64,000 nucleotides of DNA from UBA1926 sp036732005 (GTDB taxonomy: Bacteria > Planctomycetota > Phycisphaerae > Phycisphaerales > UBA1924), in the NCBI GenBank assembly GCA_036732005.1, contig DAINDF010000004.1, positions 124,001-188,000 on the forward strand, in the 5' to 3' direction. The position numbers and the translations under genes were made by a program. The notes under the pieces were generated by a model, which saw only the letters and a program-made list of their open reading frames with translations, had not been told where the DNA came from and made no database searches. Below, piece after piece: positions 34,636-42,655 of this stretch (position 1 is its first letter; every line of letters starts with the position of its first letter).

Positions 34636-34655
34636 AAAGACCCCGCAGGGTCTTT
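34636..34655 (+). terminator. hairpin terminator of the transfer operon
   Basis: AAAGACCC and GGGTCTTT flank a CGCA tetraloop, 13 bases after the last stop. The A-rich 5' side and TTT at the end of the right arm make it a plausible bidirectional terminator. Another weaker hairpin (CCCCCT with AGGGGG) follows within 25 bases. Confidence 0.6.
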
Positions 34656-34884
34656 GCCCCCTAGCAGGCCAAGGGGGTGCACACCGATGTCGCTCAAGAC
34701 AGCCGTTTCGGCGTCGGGAAGGAAGCGCAAGCGCCACCGTCTCGAATCGCACCCCTGTGCCTGCCGTATTCCCGCCATGTCGGACCAGGTCCTGTCTGGC
34801 GGATCACCGTTTTGCCTCCGGTGACACGAGGGAACGTAAACACGGTTGACTCGACCCGCCGACCGTGCCAGTCTCACGAAAAGG

Positions 34885-34918
34885 GGTGTGACCCCCGTCC
34901 GAAGACGGAGGTCACACC
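34885..34918 (-). terminator. UUCG-capped hairpin terminator of the minus-strand small gene
   Basis: On the minus strand, GGTGTGACC and GGTCACACC close a stem whose inner stem CCGTC/GACGG carries a TTCG tetraloop, and CCCCTTTT follows. It begins 10 bases after the stop of the gene at 34929-35285. This is a strong intrinsic-terminator design. Confidence 0.7.
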
Positions 34919-34928
34919 TGTCGACGAA

Positions 34929-35285
34929 CTACAAGCCGGCGATCAGCGCGTTGACCCGCTCCGCGGCGTTCAAGGCGTAGAAGACGGCGGTCGTAGCGGC
35001 TACTCCGATCGCCATGTCTTTCGCCCTGTCACGCACCGTTCTGGCCACGCGAGCCAGTTCACGGTACTCCACGAGCCGTGCCGGTCTGGTCTGCGTGCCC
35101 GGGTAGAACCGGAAGGTCAAGCAGACATCCTTTGCGTCGTACGACTCCACTGTGTTCCCGATCCAATCGACGACTTGGTACTCACCGAAGTTGAAGCGCT
35201 CGGGAAAGCCGCCTTCGCGACCGATCTCGGCCTTGATTCCGCGGTGAATGAAGTTGCCGGTTGTTGGCCTTGGTTGCTTTTTCAT
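34929..35285 (-). CDS. small uncharacterised protein with a C-terminal hydrophobic helix
   Basis: This 118-residue protein starts MKKQPRPTTGNFIHRGIKAE after a GGAGGAA ribosome site. The middle has GEYQVVDWIGNTVESYDAKD and strand-rich sequence, and the last 30 residues (AIGVAATTAVFYALNAAERV) form a hydrophobic helix that may anchor it in the membrane. A much longer frame continues upstream for 900 codons but is the antisense of DUF932 and other genes, so only this part is accepted. Function unknown. Confidence 0.65.
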   Translation of the reverse strand: MKKQPRPTTGNFIHRGIKAEIGREGGFPERFNFGEYQVVDWIGNTVESYDAKDVCLTFRFYPGTQTRPARLVEYRELARVARTVRDRAKDMAIGVAATTAVFYALNAAERVNALIAGL

Positions 35286-35798
35286 CTCGGATTCCTCCGT
35301 TTGCATGAAGTGGGAGTTTCTCGGCCACAGCCGATGGGGCACCCACACCACCCCGCTCAACGCCGCAAGGCGCTCAGCGGGCATGAGGAGAGATGAATCC
35401 GCAACAGTGTCGGCGACGCTCATCCCGCCCGTGCGAGATGTGGACCGTGGCGCGGCCCGCGACGAACGATTCGTCCTGACCCGCAGGCCGGAACGGGAGC
35501 CGAAGGGCCCCGAGGATGCGACCACACTTGGTTTCCGCTTGGTCGCGAGCGGAGAAGAAAACCGAGTCATGGTGCGGACATGCCGGTGACACCTCACCGA
35601 ACTGCCGCGCCACCGCTTGACAAAGCCGACGCTTTCTGTCGGGTATAGACCCGGCTCATTGCACCGTGAACCCGAGCAGACCAACGCAGCCGGACCTCCG
35701 GGGCGCGGGCCGATGCCCCGCGCGCCGGCGAGGCCGGTGGTGCATTCGTTCACGGTTCCATCGAGGTTCACACACCCATCAACGGAAAGGAGCAGCTC
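35286..35798. other. divergent intergenic region
   Basis: About 510 bases separate the small minus-strand gene from the DUF932 gene, and no gene is supported. A TTGACA hexamer at about 35617, followed by CCGAC-N7-GTCGG and then TATAGA, looks promoter-like, but the hexamers are about 21 bases apart, too far for a standard sigma-70 promoter without help. The DUF932 gene has an AAAGGAG ribosome site. Confidence 0.4.
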
Positions 35799-36821
35799 AT
35801 GCAGAACCTCACCGACGCGAGCGTGGAACTCTTCAGGCGCGGGCCCGACGAGTGCTTCGATTCGCTCCAGTCCCTCTGGGACAAGTGTTTCGCTGACAAG
35901 CAGGCCGCGGCCGACCGGTACGTCGAACCCGCGAGGGTGGCGCCGATCGTCGAGGGCAGCCGTCTCGTCATCGGCGTCGATGATGACAGCTTCGGGCTCA
36001 ACGACTGGAGCTTCGGGCAGATGTGCCGATTGGCCAACGTGTCCAAGGACACGCTCAACCGGCTCCAGCCGCACACCGCGGCGACCGTTCTCGCCGAGAC
36101 GCTGCCGGGCGAGGGCAAACCGCTGCAGGTCCACACCCTCGGCGACAAGGCCCGCGCCATCCACGGCACGTCCTACACCCGGCTCTACAACGTCGACTTG
36201 CTGGCCGTCGTCCGCGAGTTCGCGACCGACTTCCAGCCGCCGCAGGCCGGGCTGGAGAAGCGGACCGGGCTCTACTGCGGGGAGCAGGACATGTTCTGCT
36301 TCCTGATCGACCCGACCGGCTGGGCGGAGATCAACGGCGAGGCGTTCGCGCCGGGGTTCTTCGTCTGGAATTCGGAGGTCGGGCGTCGCTCGATCGGCAT
36401 CAAGACCTTCTGGTTCCAGAAGGTCTGCCAGAACCACATCGTGTGGGATGCCACCGAGGTGGTCGAGTTCACGCGGAAGCACACCGCGAACGTCCACGAC
36501 GCCCTCCGCGAGATCCGCGAGATTCTCGCGCGGCTCGTCGAGAAACGCGACCAGCGTCGCGACGCGTTCGTCCAGGTCATCGGCAAGGCCATGACCGAGC
36601 GTCTCGGCTCCGATGCCGACGACGTGATGAAGGTCCTGCAGCGCCACGGCGTCACCCGAGGCCTCGCCAAGGAGGCCCTCGACATCGCCGAGGCGCAGGG
36701 AGCGTTCACGATCTTCGCGGTCGTGGACGCGATCACCAGGCTCACGGCCCGGATGAAGTTCGCCGGCGACCGCGCCGAGGCCGACCAGAAGGCCGGCTCG
36801 CTGCTCGCGTTTGTGGCGTGA
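35799..36821 (+). CDS. DUF932 domain protein
   Basis: This 340-residue protein is a DUF932 member, a family common on plasmids, phages and integrative elements. Visible parts are MCRLANVSKDTLNRLQPHTA, RLYNVDLLAVVREFATDFQP-type sequence, FFVWNSEVGRRSIGIKTFWF and a helical C-terminus. Its role is unknown; a part in element maintenance or anti-host defence is often supposed. A clear AAAGGAG precedes the ATG. It is followed by a small conserved protein after 43 bases. Confidence 0.8.
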   Translation: MQNLTDASVELFRRGPDECFDSLQSLWDKCFADKQAAADRYVEPARVAPIVEGSRLVIGVDDDSFGLNDWSFGQMCRLANVSKDTLNRLQPHTAATVLAETLPGEGKPLQVHTLGDKARAIHGTSYTRLYNVDLLAVVREFATDFQPPQAGLEKRTGLYCGEQDMFCFLIDPTGWAEINGEAFAPGFFVWNSEVGRRSIGIKTFWFQKVCQNHIVWDATEVVEFTRKHTANVHDALREIREILARLVEKRDQRRDAFVQVIGKAMTERLGSDADDVMKVLQRHGVTRGLAKEALDIAEAQGAFTIFAVVDAITRLTARMKFAGDRAEADQKAGSLLAFVA

Positions 36822-36864
36822 GCGGCGCTCAGCAACGTGACACGCAAAGCAAGGAGAACATGCA

Positions 36865-37110
36865 ATGCCACAGACAGAAGCGAAGAAGCCCGTCCACGAG
36901 ATCCGGCTCGGGGCCATCAAGGCCGCGATCTGGGCCAACGACACCCAGAACGGCATCCGGCACAACGTCACCCTCCAGCGCCTGTACAAGGACGAGGATG
37001 AGTGGAAGTCGTCGGATTCCTTCGGCCGCGACGACCTGCTGCTCGTGGCCAAGGTCGCCGACCTCGCCCACTCCTGGATCTTCAAGGAGGGGAAGAACGG
37101 CGCGACCTGA
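36865..37110 (+). CDS. small conserved element protein
   Basis: This 81-residue protein has EIRLGAIKAAIWANDTQNGI, RHNVTLQRLYKDEDEW and LLLVAKVADLAHSWI, and resembles small single-domain proteins common near conjugative-element genes, distantly like DUF736. No function is known. An AAGGAG ribosome site lies before the ATG. It is likely cotranscribed with the DUF932 gene. Confidence 0.7.
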   Translation: MPQTEAKKPVHEIRLGAIKAAIWANDTQNGIRHNVTLQRLYKDEDEWKSSDSFGRDDLLLVAKVADLAHSWIFKEGKNGAT

Positions 37111-37244
37111 ATCCACCGCTCCGGCGACGAAGTCGCTGGTTTGACGAATGAGGTACCTGATGCACCACCGGCCTCATTCGTCCTCTCGCCTCGGCCGCAT
37201 CGCGGGCGGCATCCGCGGGTATGATCGCGCGGAGGTGCCCAACC

Positions 37245-37835
37245 ATGCCGACCACCGGACTGCGCAACGTGGACGAAACCTTCGGCGGCGCTCGCGAAGG
37301 CGAGTTGACCGTTGTGCTCGCTTCCGCGGACCACTCGCCGTTTCCGATTCTCGCCCGCATCGCCAGCAACGCCGCGGGTCCGACCATCGTGTTCACCGAT
37401 ACTCCCGACCGCTGGCGAACCGTCGCTCCAGATAGCGGCGAGATCCGCGTGGTCGAGTTGGCGGGTCGTGACCTGGACGCATTGCTCGGCGCACTCAAGA
37501 CAGCCCAGGCGTCTGACAACATCCGGTGCGCCATCATCGACGACCTGCGGGCCGTCCGCGCTATGCGATACCAGCGCGAGGACTGCCCTCGTCGCCGGGC
37601 CTTCCAGGAGTTGCCCCCCGCTCTCGGCCTTGCGCTCGTGGTCGGCTGGACCTCCCCCCGCGAGGGAGAGGCGCCCCGCTACTCCGACCTGCGGGCCACC
37701 GTCGCCGACGAGCCCGACCTGCTCATCTTTGCGTGGAAGGACCGCGCCGCTCCCCATACATACAGGGTGGCCGCTCACCGTCAGGATGGGACGGGGGTCA
37801 CGTTCGAGGACGTGGTTCCAGCGGGCACTGTCTGA
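37245..37835 (+). CDS. DnaB/RecA-fold protein lacking Walker A
   Basis: This 196-residue protein follows the fold order of the DnaB helicase C-terminal domain. It has VDETFGGAREGELTVVLASA where helicases have GG-x-GE then a P-loop, CAIIDDLRAV like a Walker B strand, and YSDLRATVADEPDLLIFAWK like the DnaB SDLR-x-[ST]-x2-E-x2-AD-x-[IV]-x-F-x3-D region, followed by a RVAAHRQDGTG-type end. In place of G-K-[ST] it has ADHSPF, so ATP binding by the usual means is not expected. It may be an inactive regulator or decoy. The homology is my reading of patterns. The ATG at 37245 is chosen; 37221 is an alternative. Confidence 0.5.
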   Translation: MPTTGLRNVDETFGGAREGELTVVLASADHSPFPILARIASNAAGPTIVFTDTPDRWRTVAPDSGEIRVVELAGRDLDALLGALKTAQASDNIRCAIIDDLRAVRAMRYQREDCPRRRAFQELPPALGLALVVGWTSPREGEAPRYSDLRATVADEPDLLIFAWKDRAAPHTYRVAAHRQDGTGVTFEDVVPAGTV

Positions 37836-38040
37836 AGCCGCTGGCTTCGCACCTCGCTCCCTCGCGGCCAGGGCCGTGTCCGCGCTCCGCTCGCAGGTGT
37901 CGGTGTCGGCAGAGTGCTTGAGCGCCCCTCCGGCTCTGCGCCGTCCGACAGCGAGAGAGACGCCGACAGCATCGTCGCCATCGGGGTGGGCTCGGGTGAG
38001 CCCCGATGGCGACGACCGAGCCGACAGCAAGCGCAGGAGG

Positions 38041-38691
38041 TTATCCACGGCCGCACCCCACAGTGGCGTCCCGATATGCGATGCAGGGCAAGTGACAGAC
38101 GAGCAGCGTCATGGTGCCGTCATGCCCGACGAAGCGATGCGGGAATCCGCGGGTCACAAGCACCATTGAGCCGGCGTGCAGCGGCTCCGGCCGGGCCTCG
38201 CTTTTCATACCGGCGATGTCGCGCTGCCCGCGAGACCCGTGCATGAATCCGGAGCCGGCCAGGACGAGCACGACGTAGTCGGAATGCCCGTCGGATGTCA
38301 ACGGCAGTGGCTCGGGCTCCGCTTGATACCTGACCAGTTCAATCGCTTGCTCCCATTCAGGGCCCAGCAAGTCTGAAGCCAGCCATAAGTCCGACGATAT
38401 CGCGCCGGCGGGGAGTGTCCCTCTGGCAGCCTTCGGGGCGACTTCGGCGAGCTGCTCTACCAGCACGAGGAGTCGTCCCGGTTTCGGACGGCGGAGCTCC
38501 CCGAGGATGCACACCGGTCCAGCACGCATACCTCTCTTGATCTCGACATGGACCCGCTGCACCGTGCGCGCGCAGACCCGTACGAAGCCATGGACGAAGC
38601 CAACCGGGGTGTTCTGGAACGAGCTGCTCCGACCGAATGAGGAGCACCCGTCGTCCCGAGGTTCCGTGAAGCACACATCGAGCACGGCCAT
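38041..38691 (-). CDS. cupin-like protein, paralogue of the 52111 gene
   Basis: This 216-residue protein has a C-terminal half that aligns with the cupin-like protein at 52111-52818: LWLASDLLG with VWLAADVLG, LVLAGSGFMHG with FCLAGRGRFHY, and AGSMVLVTRGFPHRF with AGSFVLFSRNVLHTF. The first metal-ligand region is LPLTSDGHSDY, so one of the usual His positions is missing compared with LPLHVHEQSER. The ATG at 38691 has a GGAGG ribosome site 6 bases away; the longer frame upstream reads as non-coding. It is divergent from the recombinase gene. Function unknown; a ligand-binding regulator is possible. Confidence 0.55.
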   Translation of the reverse strand: MAVLDVCFTEPRDDGCSSFGRSSSFQNTPVGFVHGFVRVCARTVQRVHVEIKRGMRAGPVCILGELRRPKPGRLLVLVEQLAEVAPKAARGTLPAGAISSDLWLASDLLGPEWEQAIELVRYQAEPEPLPLTSDGHSDYVVLVLAGSGFMHGSRGQRDIAGMKSEARPEPLHAGSMVLVTRGFPHRFVGHDGTMTLLVCHLPCIAYRDATVGCGRG

Positions 38692-38986
38692 CGTCATCCT
38701 CCGCGCTGCACGAAGAGCGCTGGTCAAAGAGCGACCTCGGATTTCCCGAGGATGGACGACGAACTGGATTGCGTCGCTGAGGACGCCGGGCCGGACCGAG
38801 TCGATCCGGCCGACGAACGGGAGCGCTGCGGCGCCCGCGGAGTGGCGGGCTCGAAAGCCCACCTTGGCAGGGCTTGGCAGCCTTGCCGACGACCCGTCCT
38901 TTGCGCTACATAAAGGACGTTATGCAGCACATTCTACCGACCTCTACGGGCCAGGGTCAACGGCGGTTCCGCGACTCCGGAGGCCA

Positions 38987-39955
38987 GTGACCACCGAGCT
39001 CATCCGCACGTACCCGGGCGTCGCCGGCTTTCCGTTGCCCGCCGTGCTCGTCGCCTCGGGCGAGGACGCCATCCGGCGGTTCGTGGAGTTCTTCACCGCG
39101 ACCATCAGGAACCCGCACACACGGGCTGCCTACGCCCGAGCGGTGTCCGGGTTCCTCGACTGGTGCGACGCACGCGGCGTTGACCGTCTGGAGCGCATCG
39201 GCCCGGTCGTGGTCGCGGCGTGGGTCGAAGAGCTTCAGTGGTCCCGGTCGGCGCCCACCATCAAGCAGCACCTGGCTGCGGTCCGGGTGCTCTTTGACTG
39301 GCTGGTCACCGGCCACATCGTGTCGGTGAATCCCGCGGCGTCGGTCCGGGGGCCGAGGCACATCGTCAAGAAGGGCAAGACGCCGGTGCTCACGGCCGAC
39401 GAGTGCCGCCGGCTGCTGCTGAACATCGACACCTCGACCATCAGCGGGCTGCGGGACCGTTCGCTCATCGGCATCATGGTGTACAGCTTCGCCCGTGTGT
39501 CGGCCACCGTCGGCATGAACGTCGGCGACTTCTACCCGTCCGGCACGCGCTGGATGATCCGACTCCACGAGAAGGGCGGGAAGTTCCACGAGGTGCCCGC
39601 CCACCATCGAGCGGCCGAGTTCGCCCATGCCTACATCGCCGCCGCGGGCATCGGTCCCGACCACCGGTCCCCGCTCTTCCGGAGCCTGGACCGGAATCGC
39701 CGCCTGACGCGCGACCGGCTTACCCGAGGAGACGTGCTCCGCATGGTCAAGCGTCGAGCCGCCGCGGCAGGGCTTCCGACCAGGATCACCTGCCACACCT
39801 TCCGGGCCACCGGCATCACGGCCTACCTGGAGGCCGGCGGCACGCTGGAGCACGCCCAGGCCATCGCCGCCCACGAGTCCCCGAGGACGACGAGGCTCTA
39901 TGACCGCCGCGCCGACACCCTAACACTTGACGAAATCGAGCGGATCCAAATCTGA
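38987..39955 (+). CDS. tyrosine recombinase (XerD-like)
   Basis: This 322-residue site-specific recombinase has the N-terminal SAM-like domain (residues about 30-115, NPHTRAAYARAVSGFLDWCD) and the catalytic domain with Arg in YSFARVSA, HTFRATG (His and Arg), AAHESPRTT and the nucleophile in LYDRRAD. A GGAGG precedes the GTG at 38987. Unlike the integrase at 57768 it has no excisionase beside it, so it may resolve dimers of the element or be a second, older integration system. Confidence 0.87.
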   Translation: MTTELIRTYPGVAGFPLPAVLVASGEDAIRRFVEFFTATIRNPHTRAAYARAVSGFLDWCDARGVDRLERIGPVVVAAWVEELQWSRSAPTIKQHLAAVRVLFDWLVTGHIVSVNPAASVRGPRHIVKKGKTPVLTADECRRLLLNIDTSTISGLRDRSLIGIMVYSFARVSATVGMNVGDFYPSGTRWMIRLHEKGGKFHEVPAHHRAAEFAHAYIAAAGIGPDHRSPLFRSLDRNRRLTRDRLTRGDVLRMVKRRAAAAGLPTRITCHTFRATGITAYLEAGGTLEHAQAIAAHESPRTTRLYDRRADTLTLDEIERIQI

Positions 39956-40356
39956 TACAACCCCCAGCGTCCGTCATCCGTGATTCAGTATGGAAGATAC
40001 TGACAGATTTTTTCGGCGAGCCACTTGTACGCGGCGGACCTACGCGGTACGATCATGGACAGTATGGCGTCGGAGTACGCCAAACCTTCGGATTCTCCGG
40101 GTGAGGGTCACCCGGCTGAAGCGTTGGCCACGTGCTGGAACACGGGGCCAACGGAACTCCACCCGGGCCGGCCGGCCCAGAGCGAAGCCACTGTGGGTGA
40201 TTCTCTCGCCCATCGCCTGATCGGTCAATGCCCGGCGCTTCCGGGTCGTGGGTCTTCCACCGCCCCACCTCGGCACAGCCGCTCCCCACGCTGGGACCGG
40301 ACCGAGGTCGTGATCCGAGCCCGCCCGCCGGCGAGCCTCTCTATCGGAGTCCAGAC
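39956..40356. other. intergenic region with a terminator
   Basis: No gene is supported in these about 400 bases. Just after the recombinase stop, CAGTAT-GGAAG-ATACTG (39986-40002) is followed by ACAGATTTTTT, a weak-stem but T-rich intrinsic terminator for the recombinase gene. The rest is featureless GC-rich sequence leading to the DUF2130 gene. Confidence 0.55.
39986..40013 (+). terminator. terminator after the recombinase gene
   Basis: Six-base arms CAGTAT and ATACTG with a GGAAG loop are followed within four bases by ATTTTTT, 31 bases after the recombinase stop. Confidence 0.6.
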
Positions 40357-41979
40357 ATGACCGAGCCCAGTATCACCTGTCCGAAGTGCAAGTCCCCAAT
40401 CAAGCTGACCGAGTCTCTGGCCGCACCGCTGATCGAAGCGGAGCGGAAGAGGGCCGCCGACGAACTGGAGAGTCGGCTCGCCGAACGCCTCGAAGCCGAG
40501 AAGGCGACCATCACCGCCGCCGAGGCCAAGCGGGCCGCGGAGAAATACGCTTCCGAACTCGAACGGATTCGGACCGAAGTCGCGGACAAGGACGCGAAGC
40601 TGGCCGAGGCCCGCGAGCTCGAAACGTCGCTCCGCCAGGAGCGGGAGCAACTCGCCGAGCAGAAGCGTGATCTCGAGCTGAGCGTCAATCGACGCCTCGA
40701 CGAGGAACGCGGTCGCATCCGTAAGGAGCAGGACGAGAAGACCCGCAGCGAGATGACGCGTGAGCTGGAAGCCGTCCGCGTCGATCTGGCGGACAAGGAG
40801 TCGAAGCTGGCCGCGGCCCGTGAGCTGGAGGCCTCGCTCCGCACGGAGCGGGAGGCCCTCGCGGAACAGAAGCGAGAGCTTGAGCTGAGCGTCAATCGAC
40901 GCCTCGACGAGGAACGCGGTCGCATCCGCAAGGAGCAGGATGAGAAGACCCGCAGGGAGATGACCAGTGAGGTCGAGTCGCTCCGCGAGGAACTGGCGAC
41001 CAAGGAAAAGAAGCTCGCCGAGGTTCAGGCCGCCGAACTCGCGCTTCGTCGCGAGCGCCAGAAGCTGTCCGAGGAGAAGCAGCAGCTGGAGTTGACGGTT
41101 CAGCGGCGTGTTGATGAGGAGCGCGACAAGGTCCGGGACCAGACCCGTCGCGAACGGGACGATGAGTACCGTCTGAAGATGGCCGAGAAGGACAAGGTCA
41201 TCACCGACATGCAGAAGCAGCTTGATGAGGCCCGCCGCAGGGCTGAGCAGGGCTCGCAGCAGACGCAGGGAGACGTGGCCGAGGCAGACTTGGAGTCTCT
41301 CCTCCGGGCAAAGTTCCCGTACGACGACATCGAGCCCGTCGGCAAGGGGCGCGAGGGCGCGGATCGCGTGCAGCGCATTGTCGTCCCGTCGGGACCGGAC
41401 TGCGGCTCAATCCTCTGGGAGCGCAAGCGCACCAAGAACTGGTCGAACGACTGGCTTGAGAAGGCCCGCGACGACCAGCGCGCGGCCAAGACGAACATGG
41501 TGGTCATCGTCTCCGACACCCTGCCCAGCGGCGTCGCAACCTTCGACCGCATCGAGGGCGTCTGGGTCGTCTCACCTGCCTGTGCCATCCCCTTGGGTGT
41601 GGCGCTCCGCCAGGCCCTCATCGAGACGGCGATGGCTCACCGCGCGATGGAGGGCCGTCAGGAGAAGGAATCTCTCGTGTACGCCCACGTCACCGGCCCT
41701 GAGTTCCGCCAGCGAATCGGCTTGATGGTCGAGGCGATTCTGGCCATGCGTGAGCAGCACGAGAAGGAGAAGGCCGCCATGCGTCGGATCTGGACGGAGC
41801 GCGAGAAGCAGTTCGACCGCCTGATGGCCGGCACAGCCAGCATCTACGGCGGGTTCCGAGGCATCGTCGGCGCCACCCTGCCCGAGATCGCTGGGCTCTC
41901 CCTTCCCGAATCCGATGCCCTGTCCCTGCCCCACGTCGAGCCCAAGGCTCTGGAGTCCAGCAGTCCGGCCCTGAACTGA
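40357..41979 (+). CDS. DUF2130 coiled-coil protein
   Basis: This 540-residue protein opens with a zinc-knuckle pair CPKC (residues 8-11). A long charged coiled coil follows (about 20-300), then a DUF2130 domain (about 310-460) with PYDDIEPVGKGREGADRVQR, then ILWERKRTKNWSNDWLEKAR and VVIVSDTLPSG. DUF2130 resembles PD-(D/E)XK nucleases (the ILWERKR segment gives E-x-K-like residues), though activity is unproven. The coiled coil contains a 69-residue internal duplication. The gene leads the type I restriction locus. The ATG at 40357 is chosen because it starts at the zinc knuckle. Confidence 0.8.
   Translation: MTEPSITCPKCKSPIKLTESLAAPLIEAERKRAADELESRLAERLEAEKATITAAEAKRAAEKYASELERIRTEVADKDAKLAEARELETSLRQEREQLAEQKRDLELSVNRRLDEERGRIRKEQDEKTRSEMTRELEAVRVDLADKESKLAAARELEASLRTEREALAEQKRELELSVNRRLDEERGRIRKEQDEKTRREMTSEVESLREELATKEKKLAEVQAAELALRRERQKLSEEKQQLELTVQRRVDEERDKVRDQTRRERDDEYRLKMAEKDKVITDMQKQLDEARRRAEQGSQQTQGDVAEADLESLLRAKFPYDDIEPVGKGREGADRVQRIVVPSGPDCGSILWERKRTKNWSNDWLEKARDDQRAAKTNMVVIVSDTLPSGVATFDRIEGVWVVSPACAIPLGVALRQALIETAMAHRAMEGRQEKESLVYAHVTGPEFRQRIGLMVEAILAMREQHEKEKAAMRRIWTEREKQFDRLMAGTASIYGGFRGIVGATLPEIAGLSLPESDALSLPHVEPKALESSSPALN
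40582..40995 (+). repeat. 207-bp tandem duplication inside the DUF2130 gene
   Basis: The DNA from 40582 and from 40789 align at a 207-base offset, exactly 69 codons. GCGGACAAGGA, the AAGCTGGCCG region and the stretch starting GAGCTGAGCGTCAATCGACG (40675 and 40882) are nearly identical for 70 bases. The frame is kept, so the coiled coil was lengthened by a whole number of codons. Confidence 0.85.
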
Positions 41980-42046
41980 CCAGCACGGGCGCCGTCCGGC
42001 CCCGGCCTCAGGGCCGGGCGGCACCCGGATCGGAACGAGAAACCCA

Positions 42047-42655
42047 ATGCGAATCGGCGAGATCGCCAACATCCAGGCCGGCTACCAGTTCCGCGGCAAG
42101 GTCGAGCCCGACCCCGACGGCAACGTGGCGACCATTCAGATCAAGGACATCGAGGACCGCCGCCGGCTGAACCCCGACACCGTCGACCGCATCGCCTTCG
42201 ACAAGCCTTACGAGCAGTACCTCGTCTCGCGGGACGACATCCTCTTCCTCTCCCGCGGCCACAGGCAGTTCGCCATCCCCATCGAGGACGATCTCACCGA
42301 CACCATCGCATCCGGCTACTTCTACATCCTCCGCCTACGCACCGACCGCATCCGGCCTGCATATCTCGCCTGGTACATCAATCAGCCCCCGTTCCAGGGC
42401 CAACTGGCTCCGCACGTCCAGGGCACCCACATGCCGTTTGTCTCGCAGTCGGCCTTTCAGGACCTCATCGTTCCGGTCCCGCCGCTTGCGGTGCAGGACA
42501 CCGTCGTCGCCCTCGCCAGCCTCGCCGAGCAGGAACAGTCCATTCTTGCGCAGCTCGCATCGAAGCGGGCTGCGCTCATCCAGTCCATGATTCTCGCCGC
42601 GGCCGACGATGCTCACGCGGCGGCCGTCACAGCTTCCCCCAGGAACCAGTCATGA
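42047..42655 (+). CDS. short single-TRD HsdS-like specificity protein
   Basis: This 202-residue protein is half the length of a type I specificity subunit. It has one target-recognition domain (GEIANIQAGYQFRGKVEPDP, then EQYLVSRDDILFLSRGHRQF) and one C-terminal helix (LASLAEQEQSILAQLASKRA) of the coiled-coil spacer. It could pair with another half-site subunit. It overlaps the hsdM start by 4 bases. A full HsdS is encoded on the other side of hsdM, so the locus has three recognition domains in total. Confidence 0.75.
   Translation: MRIGEIANIQAGYQFRGKVEPDPDGNVATIQIKDIEDRRRLNPDTVDRIAFDKPYEQYLVSRDDILFLSRGHRQFAIPIEDDLTDTIASGYFYILRLRTDRIRPAYLAWYINQPPFQGQLAPHVQGTHMPFVSQSAFQDLIVPVPPLAVQDTVVALASLAEQEQSILAQLASKRAALIQSMILAAADDAHAAAVTASPRNQS

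Noticed and set aside
34929..38048. A minus-strand open frame of 1039 codons
   Set aside because: Most of it is antisense to DUF932, the small conserved gene and the DnaB-like gene and has poor composition; only the last 118 codons, which have their own ribosome site and terminator, are accepted.
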